DNA of 32,834 nt. It comes from JANQEA01 sp964466035. Lineage in GTDB: Bacteria; Bipolaricaulota; Bipolaricaulia; UBA7950; UBA9294. Made by a program: the position numbers and the translations under genes. The notes under the pieces are model-generated. The model did not search any database and was not told the origin of the DNA. It saw only the letters and a program-made list of their open reading frames with translations. The stretch covers positions 1-32,834 of the forward strand of contig CAYXLR010000021.1 of assembly GCA_964466035.1 (NCBI GenBank). The letters are read 5' to 3'. Positions 1 to 7,428 of the stretch are shown piece after piece (the stretch's first letter is position 1; every line of letters begins with the position of its first letter).

Positions 1-150
1 TCTCCCCGACAGCTTCCGACAGCCGGAGGGCCGAGGCTCTTCTGCCAGCGAGAGAATCGCTCGGACGATTCGTTGTCTGTCCTTCTTCGAGTCGACGGCT
101 TCAAGCTCCTTCAGTGCGGACGGTTTGATGAAGACGTCATATCTTGCCAC
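1..150 (-). CDS. RelE/ParE-type toxin, partial (3' end outside window)
   Basis: Fifty codons can be read on the minus strand from a GTG at 150-148 to the window edge, with no stop. The peptide begins VARYDVFIKPSALKELEAVD and continues with a basic helix (SKKDRQRIVRAI) and RPSGCRKLSGR, the typical first half of a RelE/ParE fold toxin (family length about 85-95 aa). In this family the toxin cuts mRNA on the ribosome (RelE) or poisons gyrase (ParE); the half seen here does not decide which. The start overlaps the end of the upstream RHH antitoxin gene by 14 bases, the usual translational coupling of such pairs. The catalytic C-terminal half is missing from the window. Confidence 0.8.
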   Translation of the reverse strand, partial: MARYDVFIKPSALKELEAVDSKKDRQRIVRAILSLAEEPRPSGCRKLSGR

Positions 151-370
151 GCTTGCGCAGCTCCTTGACGACGTCCTCAAACGGGAGGTTCGGCTCCACG
201 GCCCGCTGGTCGAACGCGGCTAGATCTTCCGCGTCCTCTGCCAGTGCGAGCTGGATGGCCTCGTTGACGAGATCGGACATCGTCCGATCGGTCTCCGCCG
301 CCTTCACCCGCAGGGCTCGGTGGATTTCCGGATCGAGGTAGACGGTGGCGCGCTTCTGCGTTGTGCTCAT
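137..370 (-). CDS. Ribbon-helix-helix antitoxin
   Basis: A 77-residue protein. Its N-terminus (TQKRATVYLDPEIHRALRVK) is a ribbon-helix-helix DNA-binding domain: a beta strand RATVYLD followed by helices that include TMSDLVNEAIQLAL. The acidic, then basic, tail (about 45-77, ending FEDVVKELRKRGKI) is the type of segment that wraps the toxin in RelE/ParE systems. It is the first gene of a two-gene operon with the toxin that starts inside its last codons. It should repress its own promoter by binding the 18-bp palindrome at 388-405. No Shine-Dalgarno sequence precedes the ATG, and the predicted -10 box lies only six bases upstream, so the mRNA is probably leaderless. Confidence 0.85.
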   Translation of the reverse strand: MSTTQKRATVYLDPEIHRALRVKAAETDRTMSDLVNEAIQLALAEDAEDLAAFDQRAVEPNLPFEDVVKELRKRGKI

Positions 371-376
371 GATGTC

Positions 377-405
377 ACTCTAGTCCTTTGACGTCTAGAC
401 GTCAA
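377..405 (-). promoter_or_regulatory. Toxin-antitoxin promoter with palindromic operator
   Basis: On the minus strand TTGACG (405-400) is followed by a 17-base spacer and TAGAGT (382-377), a good sigma-70-like promoter. The -35 box lies inside the perfect 18-bp palindrome TTGACGTCTAGACGTCAA (388-405). RHH antitoxins bind inverted repeats in their own promoters, so this is the likely operator. The -10 ends six bases before the antitoxin ATG, which puts the transcription start at or next to the start codon. Confidence 0.7.
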
Positions 406-546
406 GTGGACCGCAAGAGAATCGGGAACAGGATCAGACCTTGTCTTTGCCCCTGGGGAATCCCGCGAGCGCGCCGCGCCGTCCCTCAGGGAGCAGCCGG
501 CGGAAAATCGGCGACACATGCCATACTCCCTAAGGAGCAGCCTGGG

Positions 547-575
547 TTGACTCAGACGGTCGTTTCTCCTACAGG
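547..575 (+). promoter_or_regulatory. Possible promoter of the GH99 gene
   Basis: TTGACT (547-552), a 17-base spacer and TACAGG (570-575) lie 40 bases before the start of the GH99 gene. The -35 is good and the -10 poor. An alternative -10 with an upstream TG (TGC then TAGGTT, 585-592) sits closer to the gene. The rest of 406-546 shows nothing I can name. Confidence 0.3.
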
Positions 576-614
576 CTCAAATGTGCTAGGTTCCTTCCGG
601 CAAAGGAGGCGACC

Positions 615-2126
615 ATGCGCACCCTGGCCTTGGGGCTCCTGTCGATCGCCGGTCTGCTCGCCGCGTCGTTCGCTTCCGCCGCGGTCTCGGGCGACGAGCT
701 GTATCCGGTGGAGGTTCTCCTGACGACCACGTCGGACTGGACGGACGTCCGCATCCTTGGGGGTACGCTGGTCGTGGAGTCGTACGACGTCGTGGAAGGG
801 GCCGGCGCAACGGATCTCTCGATCTCGGCGGCGGCGACGCTCGCGGTGAGCAGGGCGTTGCACGACGAGCGATCGGTGACCGTCCGCTTCCGCGGGTACC
901 TGGCCGAGATCTCCTCGTCCTGGATGCAGATCCGGATCAACAAGGGCCACCTCGGCGACACGACCGTGTCCCTCCTGCCGCGCGACGGCTCCGATCCGCT
1001 GGTCCGGTACACGCACCGCGGCGTGGTGCCGGGCGGCCCGCCGGAGAACTCCCGCACGTTCTCGTTCCGCGCGTCGGAGATCACGTCGCGGATCGAGCCG
1101 GAGATCGTTCCGGCGCCCTCGGCGTCGTTCCTCGGCGGGTTGAACGTGCTCGCCTTCTACTATCCCTGGTACGGCACGCCGGACGGGCCGAGCGGCCAGT
1201 GGGTGCACTGGGACCCGCGCCGCGCGAACCGCGCTTCGACGCACGTTCCCGCCGCCGGCTACTACGACTCGCTCGATCCGGAGACCGTCCGCCGGCACGT
1301 CCGCGAGGCGAAGGCGGCCGGCATCGACGGGTTCATCGCCTCATGGTGGGGCCTCCGAACGTTCGAGGACCGGGCGTTTCAGGTTCTGCTCGACGTGGCG
1401 GAGGAAGAGGGGTTCCTCGTCACCGTCTACTACGAGGACGCCCAGGTGTACTCCCAGATCGTCGCCGACGTGAGCACCATCCTGTCGCGCTACGCGTCGT
1501 CGCCCGCCTTCCTCCACGTCGGCGAGCTGCCGGTGATCTTCTTCTACGTTCGGGTGGTCGCGAAGTTCACCCTGGAACAGTGGGAGACCGTCTTCCGCAG
1601 GCTGGACGAGCGCGGGAAGAGCGTCTTCGCGGTGGCCGACCGCCTCGAGCCCGAGTTCCTGACGGTCTTCCAGGGACTGCACACCTACAATCCGGTGGCG
1701 GCGCCCTTGGAGGAGATCGCCGAGCTGTACCGTTCGGTCTCGCTGGCCGCGCGGATCGAGGGCGCGCTGTTCGCCGCCACGGTCCTTCCCGGCTACCAGG
1801 AGGCCGCTCCACGTTCCGGCAGTCCGAAGGCCGACCGGGCCGACGGCGAAACCTACCGGTCCTACTGGGCCGCCGCCCGTTCGAGCAAGCCGCAGTGGAT
1901 CCTGATCACCAGTTTCAACGAGTGGCACGAAGGCTCCGAGATCGAGCCGAGCGAGGAGTTCGGCCGGCTGTATCTCGAGATCACCGCGGAAGAAGCCGCG
2001 GCCTGGCGGGCCGGCGACCCGCTGCCGACCGATCCCGCGGCCGAAGATCGCGACGGCGACGGCGTCCCGGACGCCGAGGACTACTGCCCCGACTGGCCGG
2101 GGCGTGAGGAGACGAACGGCTGCTAG
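615..2126 (+). CDS. Secreted GH99 endo-alpha-mannosidase-like glycoside hydrolase with calcium-repeat tail
   Basis: A 503-residue protein with a clear signal peptide (MRTLALGLLSIAGLLAASFA, cleavage near ASA-AV) and no lipobox. Residues 24-170 form a beta-rich N-terminal region I cannot assign. From about residue 178 the GH99 catalytic domain follows: FYYPWYG at its start, WWG after strand 3, and SFNEWHEG near its end. The two glutamates of that last motif (E436, E439, spacing three) match the catalytic pair of GH99 endomannosidases and endomannanases, which cut alpha-mannans inside the chain. The tail DRDGDGVPDAEDYCPD then NGC is a thrombospondin type 3-like calcium-binding repeat with two cysteines, and the protein ends on the second. 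The start is fixed by AAAGGAGG at 602-609. The gene is monocistronic by spacing and far from the sugar importer, which is on the other contig. Exact substrate is inferred. Confidence 0.8.
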   Translation: MRTLALGLLSIAGLLAASFASAAVSGDELYPVEVLLTTTSDWTDVRILGGTLVVESYDVVEGAGATDLSISAAATLAVSRALHDERSVTVRFRGYLAEISSSWMQIRINKGHLGDTTVSLLPRDGSDPLVRYTHRGVVPGGPPENSRTFSFRASEITSRIEPEIVPAPSASFLGGLNVLAFYYPWYGTPDGPSGQWVHWDPRRANRASTHVPAAGYYDSLDPETVRRHVREAKAAGIDGFIASWWGLRTFEDRAFQVLLDVAEEEGFLVTVYYEDAQVYSQIVADVSTILSRYASSPAFLHVGELPVIFFYVRVVAKFTLEQWETVFRRLDERGKSVFAVADRLEPEFLTVFQGLHTYNPVAAPLEEIAELYRSVSLAARIEGALFAATVLPGYQEAAPRSGSPKADRADGETYRSYWAAARSSKPQWILITSFNEWHEGSEIEPSEEFGRLYLEITAEEAAAWRAGDPLPTDPAAEDRDGDGVPDAEDYCPDWPGREETNGC

Positions 2127-2135
2127 GAGTCGGCG

Positions 2136-2164
2136 TTGATTGACGCCTCGAGTCCTTCTATCCT
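2136..2164 (+). promoter_or_regulatory. Promoter of the amidotransferase gene, probably leaderless
   Basis: TTGATT (2136-2141), a 17-base spacer and TATCCT (2159-2164) stand directly before the gene. Only six bases separate the -10 from the ATG at 2171 and no ribosome binding site is present, the same geometry as at the antitoxin gene. Confidence 0.5.
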
Positions 2165-2170
2165 CCCATC

Positions 2171-2857
2171 ATGCCGAAACGGATCCTGGTGCTCGACAAT
2201 TCGATCGATCGCGCGGTCTACCGCCCGGTCGAGGAGTGGTCGCGGACGTTCGGTGATGTGCCGTTCGACGCGGTTCACGTTCCGTCGGCCGAGCCAATCT
2301 CGCCGCTCGACCGATACACGCACCTGCTCGTCACCGGGTCGGACGCGACGTTCTCGCGTCCGGAGCCGTGGTTCGACGTCGAGGCCGAGGTCGTACGGGA
2401 GGCCGTCGATCGTGGCCTCGCCGTCCTCGGCAGCTGCTTCGGCCACCAGATGTTGGGGTACGCGCTCTCCGGCCCGGAGACCGTTCGCCGCGCGCCGATC
2501 CCGGAGGTCGGCTGGATCGCGATCGAGATCGTGCGACCGGATCCTCTGCTCGCCGGCCTGCCGAACCCCTGGCACGCGTTCGCCGCGCACCTCGACGAGG
2601 TATTCGATCTTCCCGCACCGTGGCGAACCCTGGCGCGCAACGACGCCTGCGCAATCCAGGCGATGCGGTACGGGGACCGCCCGATCTGGGGGCTCCAACC
2701 GCACCCCGAGACGTCCCCGGACGAGGCCCGGTTCCAGATGGAGGCCGGGGTCGAGCAGTATCCCCAGTACGCCCGCGAGATCCGACGGGCGATCGAATCC
2801 CCGGTCCGAGACGATCGAGCGGCGCCGCAGCTCGCCGCGGCGTTTCTCCGAGGCTAG
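2171..2857 (+). CDS. Class I glutamine amidotransferase (GATase1) domain protein
   Basis: A stand-alone GATase1 protein of 228 residues, about the usual size of GMP-synthase-like amidotransferases. The nucleophile elbow is GSCFGHQ (Cys89), and the His-Glu pair is in LQPHPETSP (His178, Glu180), so the catalytic triad is complete. Such proteins release ammonia from glutamine, or hydrolyse gamma-glutamyl amides, and often act on glutamylated amines or in small-molecule synthesis. The partner or substrate cannot be told from the sequence. No signal peptide, so cytoplasmic. The start codon has no Shine-Dalgarno sequence but sits just after a good promoter. The neighbours (secreted GH99 enzyme, TatT-like protein) give no pathway clue. 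Confidence 0.85.
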   Translation: MPKRILVLDNSIDRAVYRPVEEWSRTFGDVPFDAVHVPSAEPISPLDRYTHLLVTGSDATFSRPEPWFDVEAEVVREAVDRGLAVLGSCFGHQMLGYALSGPETVRRAPIPEVGWIAIEIVRPDPLLAGLPNPWHAFAAHLDEVFDLPAPWRTLARNDACAIQAMRYGDRPIWGLQPHPETSPDEARFQMEAGVEQYPQYAREIRRAIESPVRDDRAAPQLAAAFLRG

Positions 2858-3042
2858 CGCCCTCGACGCAACGTCCGGCGAACAGCGAGGGCGCCTTCCC
2901 TTTTCGTCCTGCGATGCTGCCCGGCCTCTCCTCGGGTTTCACACATGTCGAGCGTACAATCCGGACCGCTGTCGAACCCCGTGCCGACCTCCAGAAAAAC
3001 ACGGCGTCGGACGTGCAGCGAAGGAGAAGGAGCGAAGAGGGC

Positions 3043-3981
3043 ATGAGACACGGGCTGCCACTTCTTGCTTTCGTTCTCGCTGTTGCCGCCGGGATGGTCC
3101 ACGCGCAGACCGATCCGCTCGAGGAGGCCATGACCGTCTTCCGTGACGGTCGCGTGATCGTCGAGTACAGCGACCCCGGGCGGGCGCAGCTCAAGTCGGC
3201 CATCGCGGCGTTCAAGGACGCGTTGGGCGTGCCGGCGAACCTCGACGAGCTCGACGAGGACGCGGTCGACGCGTTTCCGATCGGCCTGGAGTGGAAGCCG
3301 CGAGTGACCCGCCTGTCGCAGTGCTACTTCACGCTCGCCACCGTCTTCCAGAAGGGCAAAGCGAGCGAAGAGGACACGTACCGGAAGGGGAAGCACTGGG
3401 GATTGAAGAGCCTGCGCATGGACCCGGCGTTCGCCCGCCTGGAAGACGAGGACGGGTTCGTCAGTGCGGTCGAGCATGAAACCGATGTGGAATCCCTCTA
3501 CTGGGCGTGCATGAACTGGGTCGGCGTCGCCAACTTCGACCGGCTGGCTGCGATCCCGGCCGGGATCGTCCGCAAGACGGTGGCCATGTTGGAACGGTGC
3601 GCGGAGCTCGATCCGACCTACGACTGCTACGGTCCTTACCGCATTCTTGGCAGCATCTGGGGCGCGCTGCCCCGGCTGCCGTTCGGGACGTACCGGAAGA
3701 ACCTCGAGCGGGCGCGGTCGTACCTGTGCCGGGTGGTGGACGACCCGGCGCTCTGCAGCGATGCGGCGCTCCCTCCGGTCGACCCAGTCTGCACCGAGTA
3801 CCTCGGCAACCGACGCGTCCTCGCGGAGTTCTACCTGATGGAGCGAAGGATGTGGCGGGAGGCGGAGCGGGTCCTCCGGAGCGTCCTCGCCGAGCCGATC
3901 GGCGAGACCTACCCGCTGTACAACGCCCGCGCCCAGGACGACGCCCGGGCGCTGCTCGAAGAGGTGCGAGATCATCTGTAG
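3043..3981 (+). CDS. Exported TatT-like (TRAP transporter T-component family) TPR protein
   Basis: The reading frame is open far upstream, but the signal peptide MRHGLPLLAFVLAVAAGMVH (cleavage near HA-QT) and the AAGGAGAAGGAG run at 3021-3032 fix the start here, giving 312 residues. The mature protein is all-helical. Features of the TatT family are KGKHWGLKSLRMDPAFARL, LYWACMNWVGVANFD, then LERCAELDPTYDCYGPYRILGSIWG (split here at about residues 187-210), each resembling a TPR-like hairpin. In spirochaetes TatT is a periplasmic lipoprotein trimer that binds the TRAP substrate-binding protein. This one has no lipobox cysteine and no TRAP genes beside it, so the role is open. Several cysteines in the C-terminal half could form disulfides. 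It stands alone between the amidotransferase and an ABC exporter. Confidence 0.65.
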   Translation: MRHGLPLLAFVLAVAAGMVHAQTDPLEEAMTVFRDGRVIVEYSDPGRAQLKSAIAAFKDALGVPANLDELDEDAVDAFPIGLEWKPRVTRLSQCYFTLATVFQKGKASEEDTYRKGKHWGLKSLRMDPAFARLEDEDGFVSAVEHETDVESLYWACMNWVGVANFDRLAAIPAGIVRKTVAMLERCAELDPTYDCYGPYRILGSIWGALPRLPFGTYRKNLERARSYLCRVVDDPALCSDAALPPVDPVCTEYLGNRRVLAEFYLMERRMWREAERVLRSVLAEPIGETYPLYNARAQDDARALLEEVRDHL

Positions 3982-4152
3982 CCGTCCACGTCGCCGCGTG
4001 GCCCGCGGAGAAACCAGCGAGACGACAGCCTCCACAGATGTTCCCCGATCCGGCGCTCAAGCTACTCGTACGACGGCGGGGGCAAGCGCCTTCTCCTCGG
4101 CGTCCACGTCTCCGACTCCCGGCAGATCAGCGGAATCGACCTCCGCGCGTGT

Positions 4153-4180
4153 TTGTCGGATTCCCCGCGTGTGGTATCCT
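4153..4180 (+). promoter_or_regulatory. Possible promoter of the ABC exporter pair
   Basis: TTGTCG (4153-4158), 16 bases, TATCCT (4175-4180), 91 bases before the GTG start of the ATPase. The 290-base stretch 3982-4271 holds no convincing gene; open frames through it are overprints without a ribosome binding site. Confidence 0.4.
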
Positions 4181-4271
4181 CGTTGACGGAGGAACCAAGA
4201 CACGCACTCGGCTTCGGTGGGATTCCCTCGGTCGGTCGGGCCGTGGACGGTTCCGGAAGGCGAGGGGGATC

Positions 4272-5045
4272 GTGTCACAGAACGGCGAGCGGGAAGACGC
4301 GGTCACCGCGCTTCATCTGCGAAAGGTCTACGAGAACGGGGCGACGGCCCTCGACGACCTGTCCTTCGGGCTGCGCCGGGGGGAGATCCTCGGCCTGGTC
4401 GGCCCGAACGGCGCGGGGAAGACCACCACGCTCCTCTGCCTCCTCGGCCTGATCGAGCGCACCGCGGGGGAAGTCGCGATCGACGGGCGTCCGCCGGAAT
4501 CAACGGCCGCGCGGGCCCGGCTGGGCTATGTCCCCGAGGTGCCCCTCCTCTACAACGATCTCACGGTCGAGGAGCATCTTCGGTTCGTCGCGATGGCGCA
4601 CCGCCTGGCCGAGGCCGACGCGTCGGCCCGCATCGCGGAGCTCCTCTCGACCTTCGACCTGCTCGGACACAAGGACGAGTTTCCGACGACCTTCTCCAAG
4701 GGGACGCGGCAGAAGCTCTCGATCCTGTGCGCGCTGGTCCACGAGCCGGCCGTCCTCCTCGCCGACGAGCCGTTCCTCGGCCTCGATCCGGAATCCGTCT
4801 GGAGGCTCAAGGAGCACCTCCGCCGGGCGCGGGATCGCGGCGCGGCGGTCCTTCTCTCCACGCACATGCTCGAAGCGGCCGAGACGCTGTGCGACCGGTA
4901 TCTGATCCTGCACCGAGGATCGCTTCTCGCCGAAGGCACGCTGGATGAGCTGCGCTCGGCGCTTCCGAGGGAGGAGGACCGCCGGCTCGGTCTGGAGGGG
5001 ATCTTCCTCGCCCTGACGCGCGGGGAGACCGACGATGCGCCATAG
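4272..5045 (+). CDS. ABC exporter ATP-binding protein
   Basis: A 257-residue ATPase starting at a GTG (4272) preceded by GAGGGGG; an open frame extends upstream but the homologous protein begins at about AVTALHLRKVYENG. Walker A is GPNGAGKTT (about 44-52), the signature is TFSKGTRQKLS, Walker B is LLADEPFLGLDPES, and the switch histidine is in STHMLEAAE. The FSKG signature and short length place it with EcsA/CcmA-like ABC-2 exporter ATPases. It overlaps the start of the membrane protein gene by 11 bases and must form the transporter with it. Substrate unknown; such pairs export lipids, peptides or drugs, or (Ecs) affect protein secretion. Confidence 0.9.
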   Translation: MSQNGEREDAVTALHLRKVYENGATALDDLSFGLRRGEILGLVGPNGAGKTTTLLCLLGLIERTAGEVAIDGRPPESTAARARLGYVPEVPLLYNDLTVEEHLRFVAMAHRLAEADASARIAELLSTFDLLGHKDEFPTTFSKGTRQKLSILCALVHEPAVLLADEPFLGLDPESVWRLKEHLRRARDRGAAVLLSTHMLEAAETLCDRYLILHRGSLLAEGTLDELRSALPREEDRRLGLEGIFLALTRGETDDAP

Positions 5046-6627
5046 CGTGCGCGTGGTGGTTCGCCTGCGACTCCTTCAGTACCGGCGCGCGATCCGGCGC
5101 TGGCTCCGCGGGCTGATCGAGGACCGCTCGATCGTCCTGCTCTACTTCATGGCCTTCGGCGGCGGGGCGGCCTGGGCGTACGCGACGCTTCCCTCGGCGC
5201 TCTCCGAGATCGTCCGGGACGCGAGCGCTCCGATCGCCGCGGTCGCCACGCGGACCGGGCTGGTCCTGCTGGCGGCACTGATCTGGCGGCAGCTGACGCT
5301 GGGGCTCCGCTATCCTCCCTTCTATCTCGCCCGTGGGGACGTCCCGATGCTGCTGGCCGGGCCGATCGATCGCCGCGCGGTCGTCGCGCTGCGTCTCGTG
5401 CGCGCGTACGCGTCGGCCGGGCTCTCGCTCGCGGTGCCGATGATCCTGCTCGGCCCGTTCCTGATGAGGATCTGGGACGGACTCACCCCGGCCCGCCTGG
5501 CGCTCGTCTGGCTGCACCTGTCGATCGGTTGGATCGGCCTGATCCACTGGCGGTGGGGCGTGTTTCACTTCGAGCGGCTGAAGCGGGTCGCCCGCGTCCT
5601 GCGGTGGGCCGGCATTATCCTCGTCGGCGCCGGCCTGCTCGCCCTGCTCGTTTCGTGGGGGATCGGCCCGAGGATCTCGCCGGTTTTTACAAGCACGCCC
5701 ACCCTCGCCGTTGGCCCGGCGTGGACGTTCCCCCACTTCGGCGCGGGGTCGCTGGGGATCGTGATCGTCCTGGCGGCCCTCTCGTGGGTCGCGGTGTGGC
5801 GGTCCGTCCCGCGGGCGGGCCTCGACGGCCTGGTCCGGCTCAGCCTGTGGGTCAGCGACAGCCTGGCCCTGCGCCGAGGCGACCGGGACGAGGAGCTGGA
5901 GCGCCTGACGGCCCGGATGCGGCGGGCGAAGGCGCGGAAGCGAAGGGGGTGGACGATCGGCTACCGGGTCGGCGCGAGGGCGATCGCCGGCAAGGCGGTC
6001 GCGATGCTCCTCCGACAGAGCCCGCTCGCCTTCGTCTTCGCGGCCGCGGTGTTCGTCGGAGTGCTGTTCGCCTTCGTCCACGTCCCGGTCCTGTGGGTCA
6101 AGGCGCTTTTCCTGTCCGTGATCGCGACGTCGATCGCCAAGTTCCCCCTCGCGTCGCTGTACCGGGACGCGGGAAACTGGGCGTTCGCCCGCCAGCTCCC
6201 GTTCGGCGAGGTGGAGTGGGTCGACGGGAACGCCGCCGTGGTGGGGGTCTGGCAGACCGCCCTGGGGTGGGTTTTCCTGTTCGTCCTCTTCCGCTTCCGG
6301 ATGGTCGAGCGGGCCGACCTCCTGCCGCTGATGGCCTTCCTCGTCGCCGCCGGATACCTGGTCGCCCAGCAGGCGATGCTCACCCTGTTCGCCGAGGTCC
6401 GGGCCGATCGCCTCCTTCAGCTCGCGGTCCGTTTCGGCTGCCTCGGCACGTTCGCCCTGCTGGCGGGCGCCGTCGTCCTTCCCCGAACCGCCGGTCTCCC
6501 GTCGTGGGGCGCGTGGGTCGCGGCGGGCGGCGCGTGCGTCGTTCTCGCCCGCGCGTGGAGACGGCTCGCGCTCCGAGGGGCGCGGGTTCTCATCGAGCGA
6601 CCCTGGGAGGTCGAGCGGAAGCCGTAG
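5035..6627 (+). CDS. ABC exporter permease (EcsB/ABC-2-like membrane protein)
   Basis: A 530-residue polytopic membrane protein. Hydrophobic segments are visible around residues 37-55, 75-95, 120-150, 165-215, 230-255, 325-375 and 400-510, with a charged cytoplasmic loop at about 280-315 (rich in Arg and Glu). The order of charged N-terminus, paired helices and PFYLARGDVPMLLAGPIDRR (which resembles the loop before the second helix group of EcsB-like proteins) suggests an exporter permease. It overlaps the ATPase gene, so the two form one unit. The stop codon is only nine bases before the assembly gap, so further operon members cannot be excluded. The family call is by architecture more than by motif. 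Confidence 0.7.
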   Translation: MRHSVRVVVRLRLLQYRRAIRRWLRGLIEDRSIVLLYFMAFGGGAAWAYATLPSALSEIVRDASAPIAAVATRTGLVLLAALIWRQLTLGLRYPPFYLARGDVPMLLAGPIDRRAVVALRLVRAYASAGLSLAVPMILLGPFLMRIWDGLTPARLALVWLHLSIGWIGLIHWRWGVFHFERLKRVARVLRWAGIILVGAGLLALLVSWGIGPRISPVFTSTPTLAVGPAWTFPHFGAGSLGIVIVLAALSWVAVWRSVPRAGLDGLVRLSLWVSDSLALRRGDRDEELERLTARMRRAKARKRRGWTIGYRVGARAIAGKAVAMLLRQSPLAFVFAAAVFVGVLFAFVHVPVLWVKALFLSVIATSIAKFPLASLYRDAGNWAFARQLPFGEVEWVDGNAAVVGVWQTALGWVFLFVLFRFRMVERADLLPLMAFLVAAGYLVAQQAMLTLFAEVRADRLLQLAVRFGCLGTFALLAGAVVLPRTAGLPSWGAWVAAGGACVVLARAWRRLALRGARVLIERPWEVERKP

Positions 6628-6636
6628 CGAGACGCT

Positions 6637-6736
6637 NNNNNNNNNNNNNNNNNNNNNNNNNNNNNNNNNNNNNNNNNNNNNNNNNNNNNNNNNNNNNNNN
6701 NNNNNNNNNNNNNNNNNNNNNNNNNNNNNNNNNNNN
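6637..6736. other. Assembly gap (100 N)
   Basis: Exactly 100 N, the conventional filler for a gap of unknown length. The sequence on its left is rightward, that on its right leftward, and the right side enters in the last codons of a gene. Order and distance of the two contigs are not supported by anything in the window. Confidence 0.98.
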
Positions 6737-7400
6737 CGTAGTCGGAGACGAGCAGCCGGAACGGCGGCTCGTCCTCGTCGATGGCGGGGAAGCGTCCGAG
6801 CGGCTCGAGGAACCGGTTGTCGCGTTCGTCGTCGTTCACGCTCGAGACCTCCCCGGCGAGCACGCGCTCCCCCTCGGCCCAGAAGCTGTGATACAGCTTC
6901 GGCGTCAGCGTGATGCTCTCGCCCGGCGCGAGGGACACGACGTGGCCGGCCGGTTCGGTGTAGGCGACGCCGTCGGCGACGAACGTCACGTCGTCCTCGC
7001 TGAGGCCGTCGTGCTCGTCGGCGGCGTAGAGACGGATCATCAGCCGACCGCCGCCGCGGTTGATGATGTCCTCGGCCTTGCTCCAGTGGTAGTGCATCGG
7101 CGTCACCTGATCGACGCCGGCGATCATCGCCTTCTCGGCGTAGGGCCTCGCGCTCGCTCCGGCGCCGTCGGCGGCGCCGTTTCGGAGGGTGAACAGGAGC
7201 AGGCCGAGCTCATCGAACCGTTCCTGCCCGAAATCGGTCACGTCCCATCCCAGGCCCCGATCGAGAATCTCGCGAATCCTCTCCGGGTCCTCCGGCCACG
7301 CGTCGGGAGCCCAATGGGCGAACGGCGGGAGGAAGAACCGGTGGCGATCGAAGAAGCCGACCGCGTCCACGATGCGCGCGTTGATCTCGGAGCGTCTCAC
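6737..7400 (-). CDS. D-lyxose (D-mannose) isomerase, 3' end lost in gap
   Basis: Starts at GTG 7400 with GGGGGAGGT nine bases upstream; 221 codons are readable before the gap, and family members are about 220-230 aa, so only a few residues are missing. Hallmarks are RRSEINARI at the start, LGWDVTDFG, ELGLLLFTLRNG, the metal-site region PMHYHWSKAEDIINRGGG, and KLYHSFW; the two His of HYH, the Glu of AED and the later His are the expected cupin metal ligands. The enzyme interconverts D-lyxose and D-xylulose, and D-mannose and D-fructose. It is the last visible gene of the leftward sugar operon, 28 bases after the beta-mannosidase gene, so here it most likely turns mannose released by that enzyme into fructose for the PfkB kinase. 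Confidence 0.85.
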
Positions 7401-7428
7401 GGAGCGACCTCCCCCTTGTCGCCGCCGG

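Noticed and set aside
2131..2150. Small hairpin GGCGT/ACGCC before the amidotransferase gene as a terminator of the GH99 gene.
   Set aside because: Five-bp stem without a T-run; the same bases form a better promoter.
3507..4271. An N-terminal extension of the ABC exporter ATPase by 255 codons.
   Set aside because: The extension overlaps the TatT-like gene in another frame, has overprint composition, and the conserved ATPase domain with a good ribosome binding site begins at GTG 4272.
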